This document shows positions 48,470 to 58,166 of a DNA stretch of 64,000 nucleotides, in pieces. Below the pieces are notes generated by a model that saw only the letters and a program-made list of their open reading frames with translations, searched no databases and was not told the DNA's origin. The translations under genes were made by a program, and so were the position numbers. Within the stretch, counting starts at the first letter, position 1. Each line of letters begins with the position of its first letter. The DNA comes from Alteromonas australica (GTDB taxonomy: Bacteria > Pseudomonadota > Gammaproteobacteria > Enterobacterales > Alteromonadaceae): positions 2,294,001-2,358,000 of the forward strand of contig NZ_CP008849.1 in NCBI RefSeq assembly GCF_000730385.1. The letters are read 5' to 3'.

Positions 48470-49573
48470 TTAAATATCAAGGTTATCTTCTGACATGACC
48501 TCAGCAAAAGTGCTGTATAGGTCGGACACCTGATTAGCTTCAAAAGGCTGACTTTCATTGTCCATAAAGGTAATGCTAGTGCGGTTTTCGCCAGCAGCCT
48601 TTACTTTCAAGCGATAGTCACCCTTTTCTAACAATTCTTGATTACTAGAAAATAAACCATCCCACCAGCTTCCATCACCACCATTGTAGGTGACGAATAA
48701 TAGCCCTGTTGATTTATCTAAATCTTTTACGTCGAAGCCTAGTTTACGCAATACAAGCAAGGTACGTGGCCAAACCACATCATATTGTGACGACACCACA
48801 TAGGCTGCATCACCGTCATCGTTAAAGCCCATTTCAGTTTCAAGGCCCTGACGGATACGCGCTATTCTGCGGGTTTCTTCAAGTTGTACTTGATATTCGT
48901 AGTGACCCACTACTTGGTTTAATACATCAACCTCTTCGCGACGCTCTTGAAGGCTAGTAATTTCGTCCTTCACGTCGTCACCCACGGTTTCCATGTAGTC
49001 TTTTAAGTCTACACTTAAGGCCGCACTTCTACCGTGAGGTTTAACGTCGAGGTTAAATTCAAAACGTCGACCAATTTGGCTTTCCGTACTGGTCCAGCTA
49101 TACCAAGGGCTATCAAGCTCCTTGGTAATAATCATCCAATCGGTGATAAGTACTTTATTGTCCGGATCGAAGCTATCAACACCAATACCTTGCTGATCCA
49201 AAAAGCTAAGTAATGAGTTCCAAATGGCTTGATCTAGCGGTTGACTGTCATCTACTTGGTCGAACCAAATAGTGGCGGTATGTTGACCTTCCTCAACATG
49301 TGACCCTGTCACGAGAGGCAAAACAAGCGCTGGCGACTGAACAATTAAGTTTTTACCCACGAGTGAGGTGTCTGCATCTTTACTGACTTCAGGCAGCGCG
49401 AACTCTCGGGAAAAAGCAGGCGTATCGAGATCAGAAGGTACGGAAAGTTTTTTCGTTTCTTCTGTTTTTAAATACTCATAACTGCCAGAAGCGGTTTTTC
49501 TATCTATTTGGCTTGAACAACCTGCAAGTGCTACCACGGCCAGTGAACTTGCTAGAGCCAGCGTTCTTTTCAT
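48470..49573 (-). CDS. bamC: Outer-membrane assembly lipoprotein BamC
   Basis: A 367-residue lipoprotein with lipobox LAGC (about residue 19). An extended N-terminal segment that binds BamD is followed by two helix-grip domains (about 100-220 and 250-360). It is an accessory subunit of the BamABCDE complex. It lies 12 bp after dapA and 12 bp before purC on the same strand. Confidence 0.96.
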   Translation of the reverse strand: MKRTLALASSLAVVALAGCSSQIDRKTASGSYEYLKTEETKKLSVPSDLDTPAFSREFALPEVSKDADTSLVGKNLIVQSPALVLPLVTGSHVEEGQHTATIWFDQVDDSQPLDQAIWNSLLSFLDQQGIGVDSFDPDNKVLITDWMIITKELDSPWYSWTSTESQIGRRFEFNLDVKPHGRSAALSVDLKDYMETVGDDVKDEITSLQERREEVDVLNQVVGHYEYQVQLEETRRIARIRQGLETEMGFNDDGDAAYVVSSQYDVVWPRTLLVLRKLGFDVKDLDKSTGLLFVTYNGGDGSWWDGLFSSNQELLEKGDYRLKVKAAGENRTSITFMDNESQPFEANQVSDLYSTFAEVMSEDNLDI

Positions 49574-49585
49574 CTGTGTTCCTTA

Positions 49586-50470
49586 TTAACCAGAAATCAA
49601 TTCGTATTTTTGTAATAGTTCTTCGATATGTTTTTGGCTTGCAAGTTCCGGTAAAACCATCGGTAATCGCATTTCAGCACTTTCCATCATGCCCATTTTG
49701 TACAATGCCCACTTCGGCATAACCGGGTTAGGCTCGATAAATAGGGCGCTGTGGAGTAGTTCAATGGTTTTATCAATCGCTTTACATTGAGCAAAATCTT
49801 TTGCCAATGCGGCTTCGCACATTTGCGAAATTGCCTTTGGCACCACATTCGCTGTAACCGATATGACACCGTGACCACCTTCACACATGAAATCACTACT
49901 GGTACCGTCATCGCCACTTAATAAAACGAAATCTTTCGGTACGAGTGCCTGCGTTGCTTTTAATCGAGAAATATCGCCCGTTGCGTCTTTCAAGCCGACA
50001 ATATTTTTATGCCCGGCTAATTCACTTACGGTTTCTGGCAACATGTCTGCAACAGTTCTACCAGGCACGTTATAAAGCAAAATAGGTAATTCGCTGGCAT
50101 CGGCAATCGCATTGAAATGCGCCACCATACCGGCCTGTTGCGGCTTGTTGTAATAAGGTACAACGCTTAAGAATCCGTCGATACCCGCTTTACCGAGCTG
50201 CTCAGTAAGAAAAATTGCTTCAGCTGTAGAGTTTGCCCCACTGCCAGCAATAACAGGTATAGCACCTGACGCCATGGCAACGGTCTCTTTTACTACGTTA
50301 ACGTGTTCGTCAAAGGGTAGAGTGGCCGATTCACCTGTGGTGCCAACCGATACAATCCCATGCGTACCCTGCTCTACATGAAAGCGTACTAACTTTTCTA
50401 ATGACTTATAATCGATATCGCCGTTTTGGAACATCGGCGTGACGAGTGCTACGTAACTGCCAGTAAACAT
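49586..50470 (-). CDS. dapA: 4-hydroxy-tetrahydrodipicolinate synthase
   Basis: A 294-residue TIM-barrel aldolase of lysine and meso-DAP synthesis. Markers are SYVALVTPM, GTTGESATL, the Tyr in VPYYNKPQQ, LLYNVPGRT and the Schiff-base Lys in NIVGLKDATGD. It is divergent from gcvR and shares an operon with bamC. The 180-bp upstream region shows no recognisable lysine riboswitch. Confidence 0.98.
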   Translation of the reverse strand: MFTGSYVALVTPMFQNGDIDYKSLEKLVRFHVEQGTHGIVSVGTTGESATLPFDEHVNVVKETVAMASGAIPVIAGSGANSTAEAIFLTEQLGKAGIDGFLSVVPYYNKPQQAGMVAHFNAIADASELPILLYNVPGRTVADMLPETVSELAGHKNIVGLKDATGDISRLKATQALVPKDFVLLSGDDGTSSDFMCEGGHGVISVTANVVPKAISQMCEAALAKDFAQCKAIDKTIELLHSALFIEPNPVMPKWALYKMGMMESAEMRLPMVLPELASQKHIEELLQKYELISG

Positions 50471-50650
50471 AATCTCTCCGCAAAATGTGAGCGCACATGG
50501 TAAATATGTCAGTGCCTAAACACAAGCGGCACGACAGGCAAAATGGTAAGAATTTACCAATATATCCCCTTCTCACCCCAAAAAGGCGCTAACTTCGCAA
50601 AAAACTCTATGCTAACATCGTCAAAATGGTTCCCTCAGATGTAAACTTGC

Positions 50651-51214
50651 ATGTCTAAACATCAACTTATCGTGACAATATTAGGCACGGATAAAACGGG
50701 TATATTAAGCGAGTTAGCCTCGACGGTCTCTGAAGCACAATGCAACATTCTCGACAGTCGACAAGCCATTTACGGTAAAGAATTTTCGCTTACAATGATT
50801 TTAGAAGGCTCACAACCGGCTATTACGAAAGCCGAGTGCCTTATTCCCCCCGTGTGTCAGCGCCTTGATCTGCTGTCAATGATGAAGCGTACTAGCCATC
50901 ACGCCAAGCAAAATTTGGAACATCTTTTTCATGTTGAGTTCAGTGGCGAAGATACCGCTGGGCTTATAAAATCCGTTACGGGATTCTTTGCTGATAGAAA
51001 CGCGTCAATAAGCGCGTTTAGGCAAAAAACATACAAACAGACCGGTTCACAAAAAGAGTCGATGAAGTGTAAATTTGTCGTGAACATGCCTGCTCACGAA
51101 AACTTCGACGCTTTAGAGGCAGAATTAACTGCCCTTTTCGAAACATTAAACGTAACCGGAAAAGTCATCGATAAACACAAGAAGGATACAAATGAAAACC
51201 TTACAAGCTGGTGA
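50651..51214 (+). CDS. gcvR: Glycine cleavage system repressor GcvR (double ACT domain)
   Basis: A 187-residue protein of two ACT domains: LIVTILGTDKTGILSELAST at the start and FHVEFSGEDTAGLIKSVTGFF from about 97. In E. coli GcvR binds GcvA and represses gcv when glycine is low. Its 3' end overlaps bcp by 23 bp. Position between dapA (divergent) and bcp is as in E. coli. Confidence 0.94.
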   Translation: MSKHQLIVTILGTDKTGILSELASTVSEAQCNILDSRQAIYGKEFSLTMILEGSQPAITKAECLIPPVCQRLDLLSMMKRTSHHAKQNLEHLFHVEFSGEDTAGLIKSVTGFFADRNASISAFRQKTYKQTGSQKESMKCKFVVNMPAHENFDALEAELTALFETLNVTGKVIDKHKKDTNENLTSW

Positions 51215-51656
51215 TAAAGCACCTCAGTTCTCATTACAAAATCAAAACGATGAAACGGTATCTCTTAGCGACTTTGCGGGAAAAAAAGTACTGGTATACT
51301 TCTACCCGAAAGCCATGACGCCCGGATGTACGGTTCAGGCCCAAGGGCTGCGTGACAGCAAAGAAGAATTGGTCGCTAAAAATGTTGAAATACTCGGCAT
51401 CAGCCCAGATCCCGTTAAGCGCTTACCGAAATTTGCAGACAAAGAAAGCTTAAACTTCACCCTACTTTCAGATGAAGACCATGCTGTGGCTGATGCATTT
51501 GGCGTGTGGGGCTTGAAGAAATTCATGGGTAAAGAATATGATGGTATTCATCGTATCAGCTTCATGATTGACGAAAACGGTACCATTGAACAGGTTTTCA
51601 ATAAGTTTAAAACCAAAGAACACCACACCGTCATTTTGGATTATTTAAATACCTAA
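51192..51656 (+). CDS. bcp: Thiol peroxidase Bcp/PrxQ, one-Cys form
   Basis: A 154-residue peroxiredoxin. The peroxidatic Cys46 lies in YPKAMTPGCTVQAQGLRD. E. coli Bcp has the resolving Cys at the position of Gln51 here; no other Cys exists in the protein. It should therefore act as a one-Cys enzyme needing an external thiol. An overlap with gcvR indicates coupling. A terminator follows at 51687. Confidence 0.97.
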   Translation: MKTLQAGDKAPQFSLQNQNDETVSLSDFAGKKVLVYFYPKAMTPGCTVQAQGLRDSKEELVAKNVEILGISPDPVKRLPKFADKESLNFTLLSDEDHAVADAFGVWGLKKFMGKEYDGIHRISFMIDENGTIEQVFNKFKTKEHHTVILDYLNT

Positions 51657-51686
51657 ACGCGCACGTGGGAAAATGACTATATGCAC

Positions 51687-51716
51687 AAAAAAGCCGCTAC
51701 TGAAGCGGCTTTTTTT
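51687..51716. terminator. Terminator after bcp
   Basis: Arms AAAAAAGCCGCT and AGCGGCTTTTTT around ACTGA, with A- and T-runs on both sides; it lies between convergent bcp and perM. Confidence 0.92.
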
Positions 51717-51755
51717 ATTGCTGATTAACTGGCGTTTGTCGTGGCCTCATACCAC

Positions 51756-52829
51756 CTACATTGCGCTATCTTGCATCACAGGAGGATTACTCGACCATGC
51801 GGTAACAACAGCTTTCACTAGGGTCGCTAAAGGAATGGCGAAGAATACCCCCCAAAAGCCCCATAAGCCGCCAAATACCAACACCGCGATAATGATGTAA
51901 AGCGGATGCAAACTGACAGCCTCAGAGAACAACAATGGCACCAGCAAGTTGCCATCTAAGGCTTGAATAATGCCGTAGACTATCATGAGATACCAAAACT
52001 CAGGGGTAAAACCCCATTGGAACATGGCAACCACGGCCACAGGTATCGTCACCACTGCCGCACCTATATAGGGAATCAGTACAGATAGCCCCACCAATAC
52101 CCCTAACAAAATAGCGTATCTTAAGTCCATTAAGACAAAAGTAATACATGACACCGCGCCCACAATAACGATTTCAATCACCTTGCCACGAATATAGTTG
52201 GCGATTTGTGCATTCATTTCATGCCCAACCTGGGTAATAAGTCGTCGCTCTTTAGGCAGAAGTCGAGAGATATTTTCTAGGAAAAACATTTTATCTTTCA
52301 GCATAAAAAATATCATCAAGGGCACAAGCACAATGTAAACCAGCAATGCCGCTACATTAGCAATATTGCTAAAGGACACCGAAATAAGCGTTTCTCCTAC
52401 TTCTACCAGTTTTTCATTCAGCCCTTCCATCATCTGATGTATTTGATACACCTGCACGTAGTCTGGGTATTTTTCAGGCAACGTTAAGATCCAATCTTGT
52501 GCCTTTTGCCATATTAACGGCGATTCTTGCACAAGATTCACGCTTTGCTTTGAAATAATAGGCACAAGCCCAATTAAAAGTAATATGGTGAGCGTTATAA
52601 AACCCAACAACACAGCGCCACAGGCAAGCCCGCGCCCCACCCCAATTTTGACTAATTTGGTCACGGGCCAATCGAGTAGATAAGCAATAACGGCTGCCAC
52701 TAAGACAGGCATAATAAGCTCACCCCACAACAGCAATACCGTGGTTGTGAGCAAAATAAGGATAAGCAGCATGGCTGCATCAGGATCGGAAAATTTGCGT
52801 CGGTACCATCTACCAAACACATTAATCAT
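51756..52829 (-). CDS. perM: AI-2E family transporter PerM
   Basis: A 357-residue membrane protein with about eight helices and a long amphipathic central loop (about 120-190). Family marks are VAAVIAYLLDWPVTKL near the N terminus and VSLHPLYIIIAVLVFGGLWG near the C terminus. PerM is a putative permease of unclear substrate. It is divergent from bepA, as perM-bepA neighbour each other in E. coli. Confidence 0.9.
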   Translation of the reverse strand: MINVFGRWYRRKFSDPDAAMLLILILLTTTVLLLWGELIMPVLVAAVIAYLLDWPVTKLVKIGVGRGLACGAVLLGFITLTILLLIGLVPIISKQSVNLVQESPLIWQKAQDWILTLPEKYPDYVQVYQIHQMMEGLNEKLVEVGETLISVSFSNIANVAALLVYIVLVPLMIFFMLKDKMFFLENISRLLPKERRLITQVGHEMNAQIANYIRGKVIEIVIVGAVSCITFVLMDLRYAILLGVLVGLSVLIPYIGAAVVTIPVAVVAMFQWGFTPEFWYLMIVYGIIQALDGNLLVPLLFSEAVSLHPLYIIIAVLVFGGLWGFWGVFFAIPLATLVKAVVTAWSSNPPVMQDSAM

Positions 52830-53097
52830 AAATAACGCTCGAAATAATAACTAAAGTGGCATGCATCATAGTGTAACAGGTGTGATTGGAGCAATATAGA
52901 AAGTTTAAAAATCAGCATATTTTTTGCGCAAAAAAGTCGCTTTATGTTGTTCAATTTGTAACAGATTTTGTCACCTAAGGGTGGTATATCACGCATGTCT
53001 GCGGCAGAATGAAAAATTGATGAAAATTAATTGAAACTGAAAGACAACTTTAGTGCTCTAATAAATCAATAACCCTTACCTAATAGCCTAAGGATAC

Positions 53098-54564
53098 ATG
53101 AAAAAAACATTTTCAATCTGGTTGTTCTGCTTGTCACTGTGCGTTACCGCAAGTTTGTCGGCTGTGGCACAGGACGCGACATACAGTAATAAGAATGCGC
53201 TGCCTGAAATTGGTGTTGTGGCGTCAGACGCCATTTCTTTAGATAAAGAAATGATTGTTGGCGACGCTGTTATGCGTCAAATGCGCGGGCAGAGCCCCGT
53301 TATCGCCGATCCCGTTCTTGACGAGTATCTACAAGACCTGGGCAACCGCTTAGTCATCCATGCTGAAAATGCGAAGTTTCCGTTTGAATTTTTCTGGGTA
53401 GACAATGATGCAATTAACGCGTTTGCGTTTTTTGGTGGACACATTGGCGTACATACCGGCTTAATGCGTCGGGCGAAAACCGAAAGTGAATTGGCCTCCG
53501 TGTTAGCCCACGAAATATCTCACGTTACCCAGCGTCACATCGCACGTAAAATGCAGGCACAAAAACGCTCATCTCCCTTAGCCATTGCATCGCTAATTGG
53601 TGGCGTACTCATTGCTATGGCCAACCCTGAAGCGGGTATTGCTGCCATGCAAGCGGGGTCGGCGGCATCCGCTCAATTGCAAATAGACTATACCCGTACC
53701 AATGAACAAGAGGCTGATCGAATTGGTATTAGCATGCTTGCAAGAGCCGGTTTCGATGTGACAGCTGCCGCCAGTTTTTTCTCTACCATGGCGGAAGAAT
53801 ACCGCATGGTATCTAAACCGCCCGCTCGGCTGTTAACGCATCCCTTAACCGAAACCCGTATCGCCGATGCGCGAGCCAGAGCCGCTGATTATCCAGCACG
53901 TTATTTACGCCCCAGTGTACAGTTCGAGTTAGCCAAAGCGCGAATTATGGCCCGTTATTCTTTTGAACCCGATTACGCCGTGGACTATTTTAACGCCGCA
54001 CTAGAAAAAAATGCCTATAAGCTGAAAGTGGCTGCGCAATATGGCTTAGCATTGGCCTACATGAGAGCGGAAGAAAACGAGAAAGCAAAAGAAATTGTCA
54101 TTAATCAGCTACTGTCACAAGACCCTAGCAATCTGTTTTATCTTGACGCTGCCACAGATATTTATATTGCGTTAGGGGAACCCCTGAAAGCGGTTGAGTT
54201 ACTGCAACCTCATGTTTCGTTAAACCCGCGCAATCAGGTGTTGGCATTAAATCAAGCCAATGCGCTGATCAGCGCCAGCCAGTATGAGCAAGCGATAGAT
54301 TTACTACGGGACTTCCTGTTAGTGAACAAAGACTACCAAATTGCTTATCAACTAATGACGGAGGCTTACCAAAAAGCCAAGCAGTTTTCTCAAATGCATC
54401 AAAGTAAAGCCGAAGTTTACGCCTTATATGGGGCTTACACCCGCGCGGTCGATGAACTTCAATATGCATATAACTTTGCCGGCGAAGATCACCTTGAAAA
54501 ACAGCGTATTCGTGCCCGCATAAAGCAATTTAGAGATCAGGAAGAGCGCTTAGAGCGCCTTTAA
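53098..54564 (+). CDS. bepA: Periplasmic metalloprotease/chaperone BepA (YfgC)
   Basis: A 488-residue M48 protease with a signal peptide (cleavage near AVAQD). The zinc motif HEISH is in SVLAHEISHVTQRH, and the third ligand Glu in TNEQEADRIG. A TPR region occupies the C-terminal ~190 residues. In E. coli it promotes LptD assembly and degrades misassembled outer-membrane proteins. The stop overlaps the convergent thioredoxin-like gene by 15 bp. Confidence 0.96.
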   Translation: MKKTFSIWLFCLSLCVTASLSAVAQDATYSNKNALPEIGVVASDAISLDKEMIVGDAVMRQMRGQSPVIADPVLDEYLQDLGNRLVIHAENAKFPFEFFWVDNDAINAFAFFGGHIGVHTGLMRRAKTESELASVLAHEISHVTQRHIARKMQAQKRSSPLAIASLIGGVLIAMANPEAGIAAMQAGSAASAQLQIDYTRTNEQEADRIGISMLARAGFDVTAAASFFSTMAEEYRMVSKPPARLLTHPLTETRIADARARAADYPARYLRPSVQFELAKARIMARYSFEPDYAVDYFNAALEKNAYKLKVAAQYGLALAYMRAEENEKAKEIVINQLLSQDPSNLFYLDAATDIYIALGEPLKAVELLQPHVSLNPRNQVLALNQANALISASQYEQAIDLLRDFLLVNKDYQIAYQLMTEAYQKAKQFSQMHQSKAEVYALYGAYTRAVDELQYAYNFAGEDHLEKQRIRARIKQFRDQEERLERL

Positions 54565-55029
54565 TTGGGATAAGCGTTGGGCTAATGACGACGCCGTGAC
54601 TTCTCCCATTATTGTGTCTCTTACCCTGCCATCAGGGCCGATAATAAAGGTGGCAGGTAGGTAATTGGGTTTGGCCATAGGTAACAAGGTATCTTCGTTT
54701 GCCTCAATAACTTTCAAGGTAATCTTATGAGCCGCCAGCATGGCCACTAAGTCACTGTGGGACAAGGCGTCGTAATTGATGGCAAACAATTTTGTGTTTG
54801 CGGGCAGCGCGCGGTCAAACTCATGCAGTTCAGGCATTTCACGTAAACAAGGCACACACCAAGGCGCAAAGTAGTTAATAATAACCCAGTTCCCTTCTAA
54901 TTCTTGCCACTGATAAGTGGTGCCATCGGTGGTAACAAAGTCTGCCTTGGTATACTGATAACCCACAAAACCAGCAATGACTGAAAAAGCCATTAGGCCA
55001 ATAATGCCAATCAATTTTACATACTTCAT
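54550..55029 (-). CDS. TlpA-like membrane-anchored thioredoxin-fold protein
   Basis: A 159-residue protein with an N-terminal membrane anchor (LIGIIGLMAFSVIAGFVGYQY) and a periplasmic thioredoxin fold with active site APWCVPCLREMP. The cis-Pro region is NYLPATFIIGPDG. TlpA/ResA-type proteins reduce periplasmic disulfides, for instance in cytochrome maturation. The partner here is unknown. It is convergent with bepA with a 15-bp overlap. Confidence 0.88.
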   Translation of the reverse strand: MKYVKLIGIIGLMAFSVIAGFVGYQYTKADFVTTDGTTYQWQELEGNWVIINYFAPWCVPCLREMPELHEFDRALPANTKLFAINYDALSHSDLVAMLAAHKITLKVIEANEDTLLPMAKPNYLPATFIIGPDGRVRDTIMGEVTASSLAQRLSQLKAL

Positions 55030-55202
55030 GGTGCCCTACCCTTTACTGCGTTGCGCTAGCCTAAAGCGTTAGGTCTAGCGTAGACACATTATCATTGGTG
55101 TCAAATTTAGCATAGGAGGCGACAAAAACTTGAAAAAAGATGTAAAAACGGCAATAGTCTGCGCCATTATTTTACCCTTAAGATCATCTTAGGTATTTCA
55201 TC

Positions 55203-55556
55203 ATGTCTTCTACTGTCATTCTACATAACCCTCGATGCTCAAAAAGCCGTCAAACCTTAGCGTTGCTTGAAGAAAAAGGCATTGCGCCTCAGGTAATCGA
55301 ATATTTAAAAACGCCATTAGGTGTTGACGAACTCAACGATGTGTTTAAAAAACTTAATCTTGAGTCTGTTCGCCAAATGATGCGTACTAAGGAACAGGAA
55401 TATAAAGACGCAAATTTAGCTGATACGGCCTTAAGCGATAACGATCTTTTTGCTGCCATGGCAGCAACACCAAAGTTGATGGAGCGACCTATTGTTATTA
55501 CAGAAAGTCAGGCACGTATTGGGAGACCGCCCGAGTCTGTATTGGAAATTATTTAA
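55203..55556 (+). CDS. ArsC-family reductase (YfgD-like, glutaredoxin-type arsenate reductase)
   Basis: A 117-residue protein with the catalytic Cys in HNPRCSKSRQTL and the conserved Arg in PIVITESQARIGRP. Arsenate reductases of this type use glutathione and glutaredoxin. Location next to bepA and wrbA is the yfgD position of E. coli rather than an ars operon, so a housekeeping role is possible. Its stop overlaps the wrbA ATG (TAATG). Confidence 0.92.
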   Translation: MSSTVILHNPRCSKSRQTLALLEEKGIAPQVIEYLKTPLGVDELNDVFKKLNLESVRQMMRTKEQEYKDANLADTALSDNDLFAAMAATPKLMERPIVITESQARIGRPPESVLEII

Positions 55557-56167
55557 TGAAACCTGTACTTGTACTATATTACAGCCGCCATGGCAGTACG
55601 CGTAAATTGGCCGATGCTATTGCTCAGGGGGTGATAAGCACGGGGGCAGAAGCCTGGGTACGAACCGTTAAACCACTCAATGAAGGGGATGGCACCGCCC
55701 AAGAAAATGCGAACTTGGCAGCACCTGTGGTTACCGACGAAGAGTTGGTGCAATGTTCAGCATTAGCCCTTGGCAGTCCTACTCGATTTGGCAATATGGC
55801 AGCCCCTATGAAGTATTTCTTAGATGGCACCAGTTCCCATTGGTTAAAAGGCAGCTTAATTAATAAACCCGCATGTGTATTTACGTCTTCATCTTCGATG
55901 CACGGCGGGCAAGAAAGCACATTGCTCTCTATGATGTTGCCGTTAATGCATCACGGTATGCTAATGTGTGGTCTGCCTTATAGCGAACCGGCTTTACATG
56001 ATACTCAGTCGGGCGGCACCCCCTATGGTGTTACACATGTGGCCATGCACAACAATACGCAACTTAGCGACGATGAAAAAACCTTATGTCTGGCTCAAGG
56101 CAAACGCTTAGCGCAACTTGCAAAGTCGCTTACCCAACATTTACCGGAGAACACCCATGGCGCCTGA
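55556..56167 (+). CDS. wrbA: NAD(P)H:quinone oxidoreductase, WrbA family flavodoxin-like protein
   Basis: A 203-residue flavodoxin fold. The FMN phosphate loop is YYSRHGSTRKLADAI, then ALGSPTRFGNMAAPMKYFLD and SSSMHGGQESTLLSMMLPLMHHGM. It reduces quinones by two electrons. It is translationally coupled to the ArsC-like gene and overlaps the DUF2069 gene by 11 bp, a recurrent three-gene order in gammaproteobacteria. Confidence 0.92.
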   Translation: MKPVLVLYYSRHGSTRKLADAIAQGVISTGAEAWVRTVKPLNEGDGTAQENANLAAPVVTDEELVQCSALALGSPTRFGNMAAPMKYFLDGTSSHWLKGSLINKPACVFTSSSSMHGGQESTLLSMMLPLMHHGMLMCGLPYSEPALHDTQSGGTPYGVTHVAMHNNTQLSDDEKTLCLAQGKRLAQLAKSLTQHLPENTHGA

Positions 56168-56600
56168 TACCCGCAATTACCGTTACCTTGCGCTAATTTG
56201 CCACCTATTGTTAGTCGCATGGATTGCTGTTTGGCAGTTTGCCTTAAGTACCACCCAAACCTACTCGCTTATTTTTATTGTATTGCTGTATTTAGTGCCT
56301 ATTTTATTGCCGTTACCCGGTGTTATTAAGGGCAAACCTTACACCCATGCGTGGGCAAATTTCGTCGTCCTTTATTATCTTATGCATGGCTGTACCGTCG
56401 CCTACGCTGTGCCCGCCGAACGTTTGTACGCCGTGATTGAAATTTTACTGTGTACAGGCATGTTTGCAGGATGCAGCGTTTTCGCCAGAAAGCGAGGACG
56501 AGAACTTGGTCTAGGTATTAAAAAGCTAAAAGTTGAAATGGCAGAAGAGAAAGCCTATTTCGAAGGCCAGAAACAACAAGGCACAAACAACGGCGAATAA
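56157..56600 (+). CDS. DUF2069 inner-membrane protein
   Basis: A 147-residue protein with four hydrophobic helices, a conserved LPGVIKGKPYTHAWANFVVL loop and a charged C-terminal tail (coiled-coil-like). The ATG at 56157 has GGAG upstream; the frame opens 13 codons earlier. Follows wrbA with a short overlap. Function unknown. Confidence 0.86.
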   Translation: MAPDTRNYRYLALICHLLLVAWIAVWQFALSTTQTYSLIFIVLLYLVPILLPLPGVIKGKPYTHAWANFVVLYYLMHGCTVAYAVPAERLYAVIEILLCTGMFAGCSVFARKRGRELGLGIKKLKVEMAEEKAYFEGQKQQGTNNGE

Positions 56601-56676
56601 CCTTACAATGTTGTCGGAGGTTAAGGAGTAAAAGCCCTTACCAGACATGACAGTCATCTTGATACAGAGAATACAC

Positions 56677-56707
56677 GTTCAACGTCTGTGTGAAACACTC
56701 GTTGAAC
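56677..56707. repeat. Inverted repeat in the DUF2069/binding-protein gap
   Basis: GTTCAACG (56677-56684) and CGTTGAAC (56700-56707) are perfect complements separated by 15 bp. No T-run follows, so it is not a classical terminator. Nothing else is seen in this 241-bp gap. Confidence 0.5.
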
Positions 56708-56841
56708 ATAACCTCTATTGGAGAACATTGAAAATAACTCTGTATACAATGTTATTCGTCTTTCTTGATTAATATGAATTAGATTAAGCTAAAGTGTGAA
56801 CTCCACGCGATGGGTCGTAGTCGTTATTCCCAAAGGTTGGA

Positions 56842-57684
56842 TTAATCTTCTAACAGGGTACTGTCAACAATGCGCTTGAGCTGTACCCACTCATCTTCTG
56901 ACATGTACTTTTGCGCGAGATTGACAAACTCACCAGATTGATAAAGCGACATTAGAACATCATCAAAAGCTCTGAGAAAAGCACGGCTCCCCTCTAAATC
57001 ATTACACATTAGGTGACCTTCTTCATACCTGGGCGTACCAGCAATTCCATAGCTGCGTAAGTTTTCTACCTCAGGGTTACTTCTCATAATACTGGGATAG
57101 GTCAGATAAAAGGCTACTCGGCCTTTCGACAACATTTCAATCATCGAAGAGTAAGGGTCGATACCGTGTCTGACGTACAGGTTATTCGGGGGAATTTTCG
57201 CAATAATATCATCTAAGAAATCCCCGTATGAATGGTTAGCGCCCGTAAGCAAAGTGTATTCTGGTGAAGATACCAACATTTCCACTAAATCGATAACGTT
57301 CCCATTGCTGTCGAGAAATTTTTGACTAATAGGCTCACTACTTTTTTGCTGATAAAGTCGTCGATTGAAAAAGAAATCCGTGGGGCGACTAAAAACATAA
57401 ACCTTTTCCCTCTCCTCTGTCTTTAGCCGAAACGGAGTGCATATAGGTTCACCCTCAGACATTAGCGTACTTATGCGCTCATGGGGAGCAAACAGGAATT
57501 TGTCTACGGATAATTGTGTGAGCACCCTGTTATACACTTCTTCAGGAAAACTTTGTGGAGGCTTATTGTGTGCAATAACATCAAACATATTTTTGGAATC
57601 AGTCACAATTACTATTGCCAAACTTGCTGACGACCAACAGAGTGTTATTATTAGGCAAACCCAACAGAATAACTTAAGTATCAT
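56842..57684 (-). CDS. Periplasmic solute-binding-like protein (family 3 type)
   Basis: A 280-residue protein with a signal peptide (hydrophobic VCLIITLCWSSASLA). The rest resembles bacterial extracellular solute-binding family 3 (SBP_bac_3) modules used alone in Alteromonadales: FAPHERISTLMSEGEPICTPF, MIEMLSKGRVAFYLTYPS and GEFVNLAQKYMSEDEW. No transporter genes are adjacent, so it may be a stand-alone sensor-type or orphan binding protein. Ligand unknown. Confidence 0.75.
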   Translation of the reverse strand: MILKLFCWVCLIITLCWSSASLAIVIVTDSKNMFDVIAHNKPPQSFPEEVYNRVLTQLSVDKFLFAPHERISTLMSEGEPICTPFRLKTEEREKVYVFSRPTDFFFNRRLYQQKSSEPISQKFLDSNGNVIDLVEMLVSSPEYTLLTGANHSYGDFLDDIIAKIPPNNLYVRHGIDPYSSMIEMLSKGRVAFYLTYPSIMRSNPEVENLRSYGIAGTPRYEEGHLMCNDLEGSRAFLRAFDDVLMSLYQSGEFVNLAQKYMSEDEWVQLKRIVDSTLLED

Positions 57685-57815
57685 CCTTTTCTACTACCTA
57701 TATTAGAAACACAAAGAAAGTACTGTCTTTACACATTTTTGCTTCTCGCCCACATAACTAATGCTGTAAACGTCCAGAGTACGTTACAAAAGCGTTGTTT
57801 TTTGACTATGAAGTC

Positions 57816-58154
57816 TTAACTCGTTTTCAACATTTTGTCTATGTGCGTTACTACTGCTTTATCGTCTTTTATACGTTGACAAAAAAAGTGTTTCTTTGCT
57901 TCTAACTCTTGCTTGAATTCAGGGCATAAATGCCCCCACTTCAAATAGCGATCGAGTCCACTTTTAATCTCTTTCAACGAAAAGCCAATTGCCTTTCCCT
58001 GCACAATAAACTGCAAGATAGCCAAGTGATCATTAGTGTAGAGCCTATATCCATTGGCACTTCGATGGGGTGCGGGCAATAGCCCTATATCTTCGTAATA
58101 ACGAATTGTATCCCGCGATAAACCCGACTTATTTTCAAGTTGTGAAATTTTCAT
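57816..58154 (-). CDS. MerR family transcriptional regulator
   Basis: A 112-residue regulator. The MerR winged helix is typical: MKISQLENKSGLSRDTIRYYEDIGLLPAPHR, NGYRLYTNDHLAILQFI, then a coiled-coil dimer helix. There is no effector-binding tail with the metal Cys of MerR/ZntR; single Cys residues in HLCPEF and FCQRI are present. The start at 58154 matches the family; the frame extends to 58265. Divergent from the MBL hydrolase gene, with a large dyad between them. Confidence 0.9.
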   Translation of the reverse strand: MKISQLENKSGLSRDTIRYYEDIGLLPAPHRSANGYRLYTNDHLAILQFIVQGKAIGFSLKEIKSGLDRYLKWGHLCPEFKQELEAKKHFFCQRIKDDKAVVTHIDKMLKTS

Positions 58155-58166
58155 AAAGTATGGACT

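Noticed and set aside
50471-50650. Lysine riboswitch upstream of dapA
   Set aside because: The 180-bp gap is shared with gcvR and lacks the long multi-helix L-box pattern; only a small TGGTAA/TTACCA hairpin is seen.
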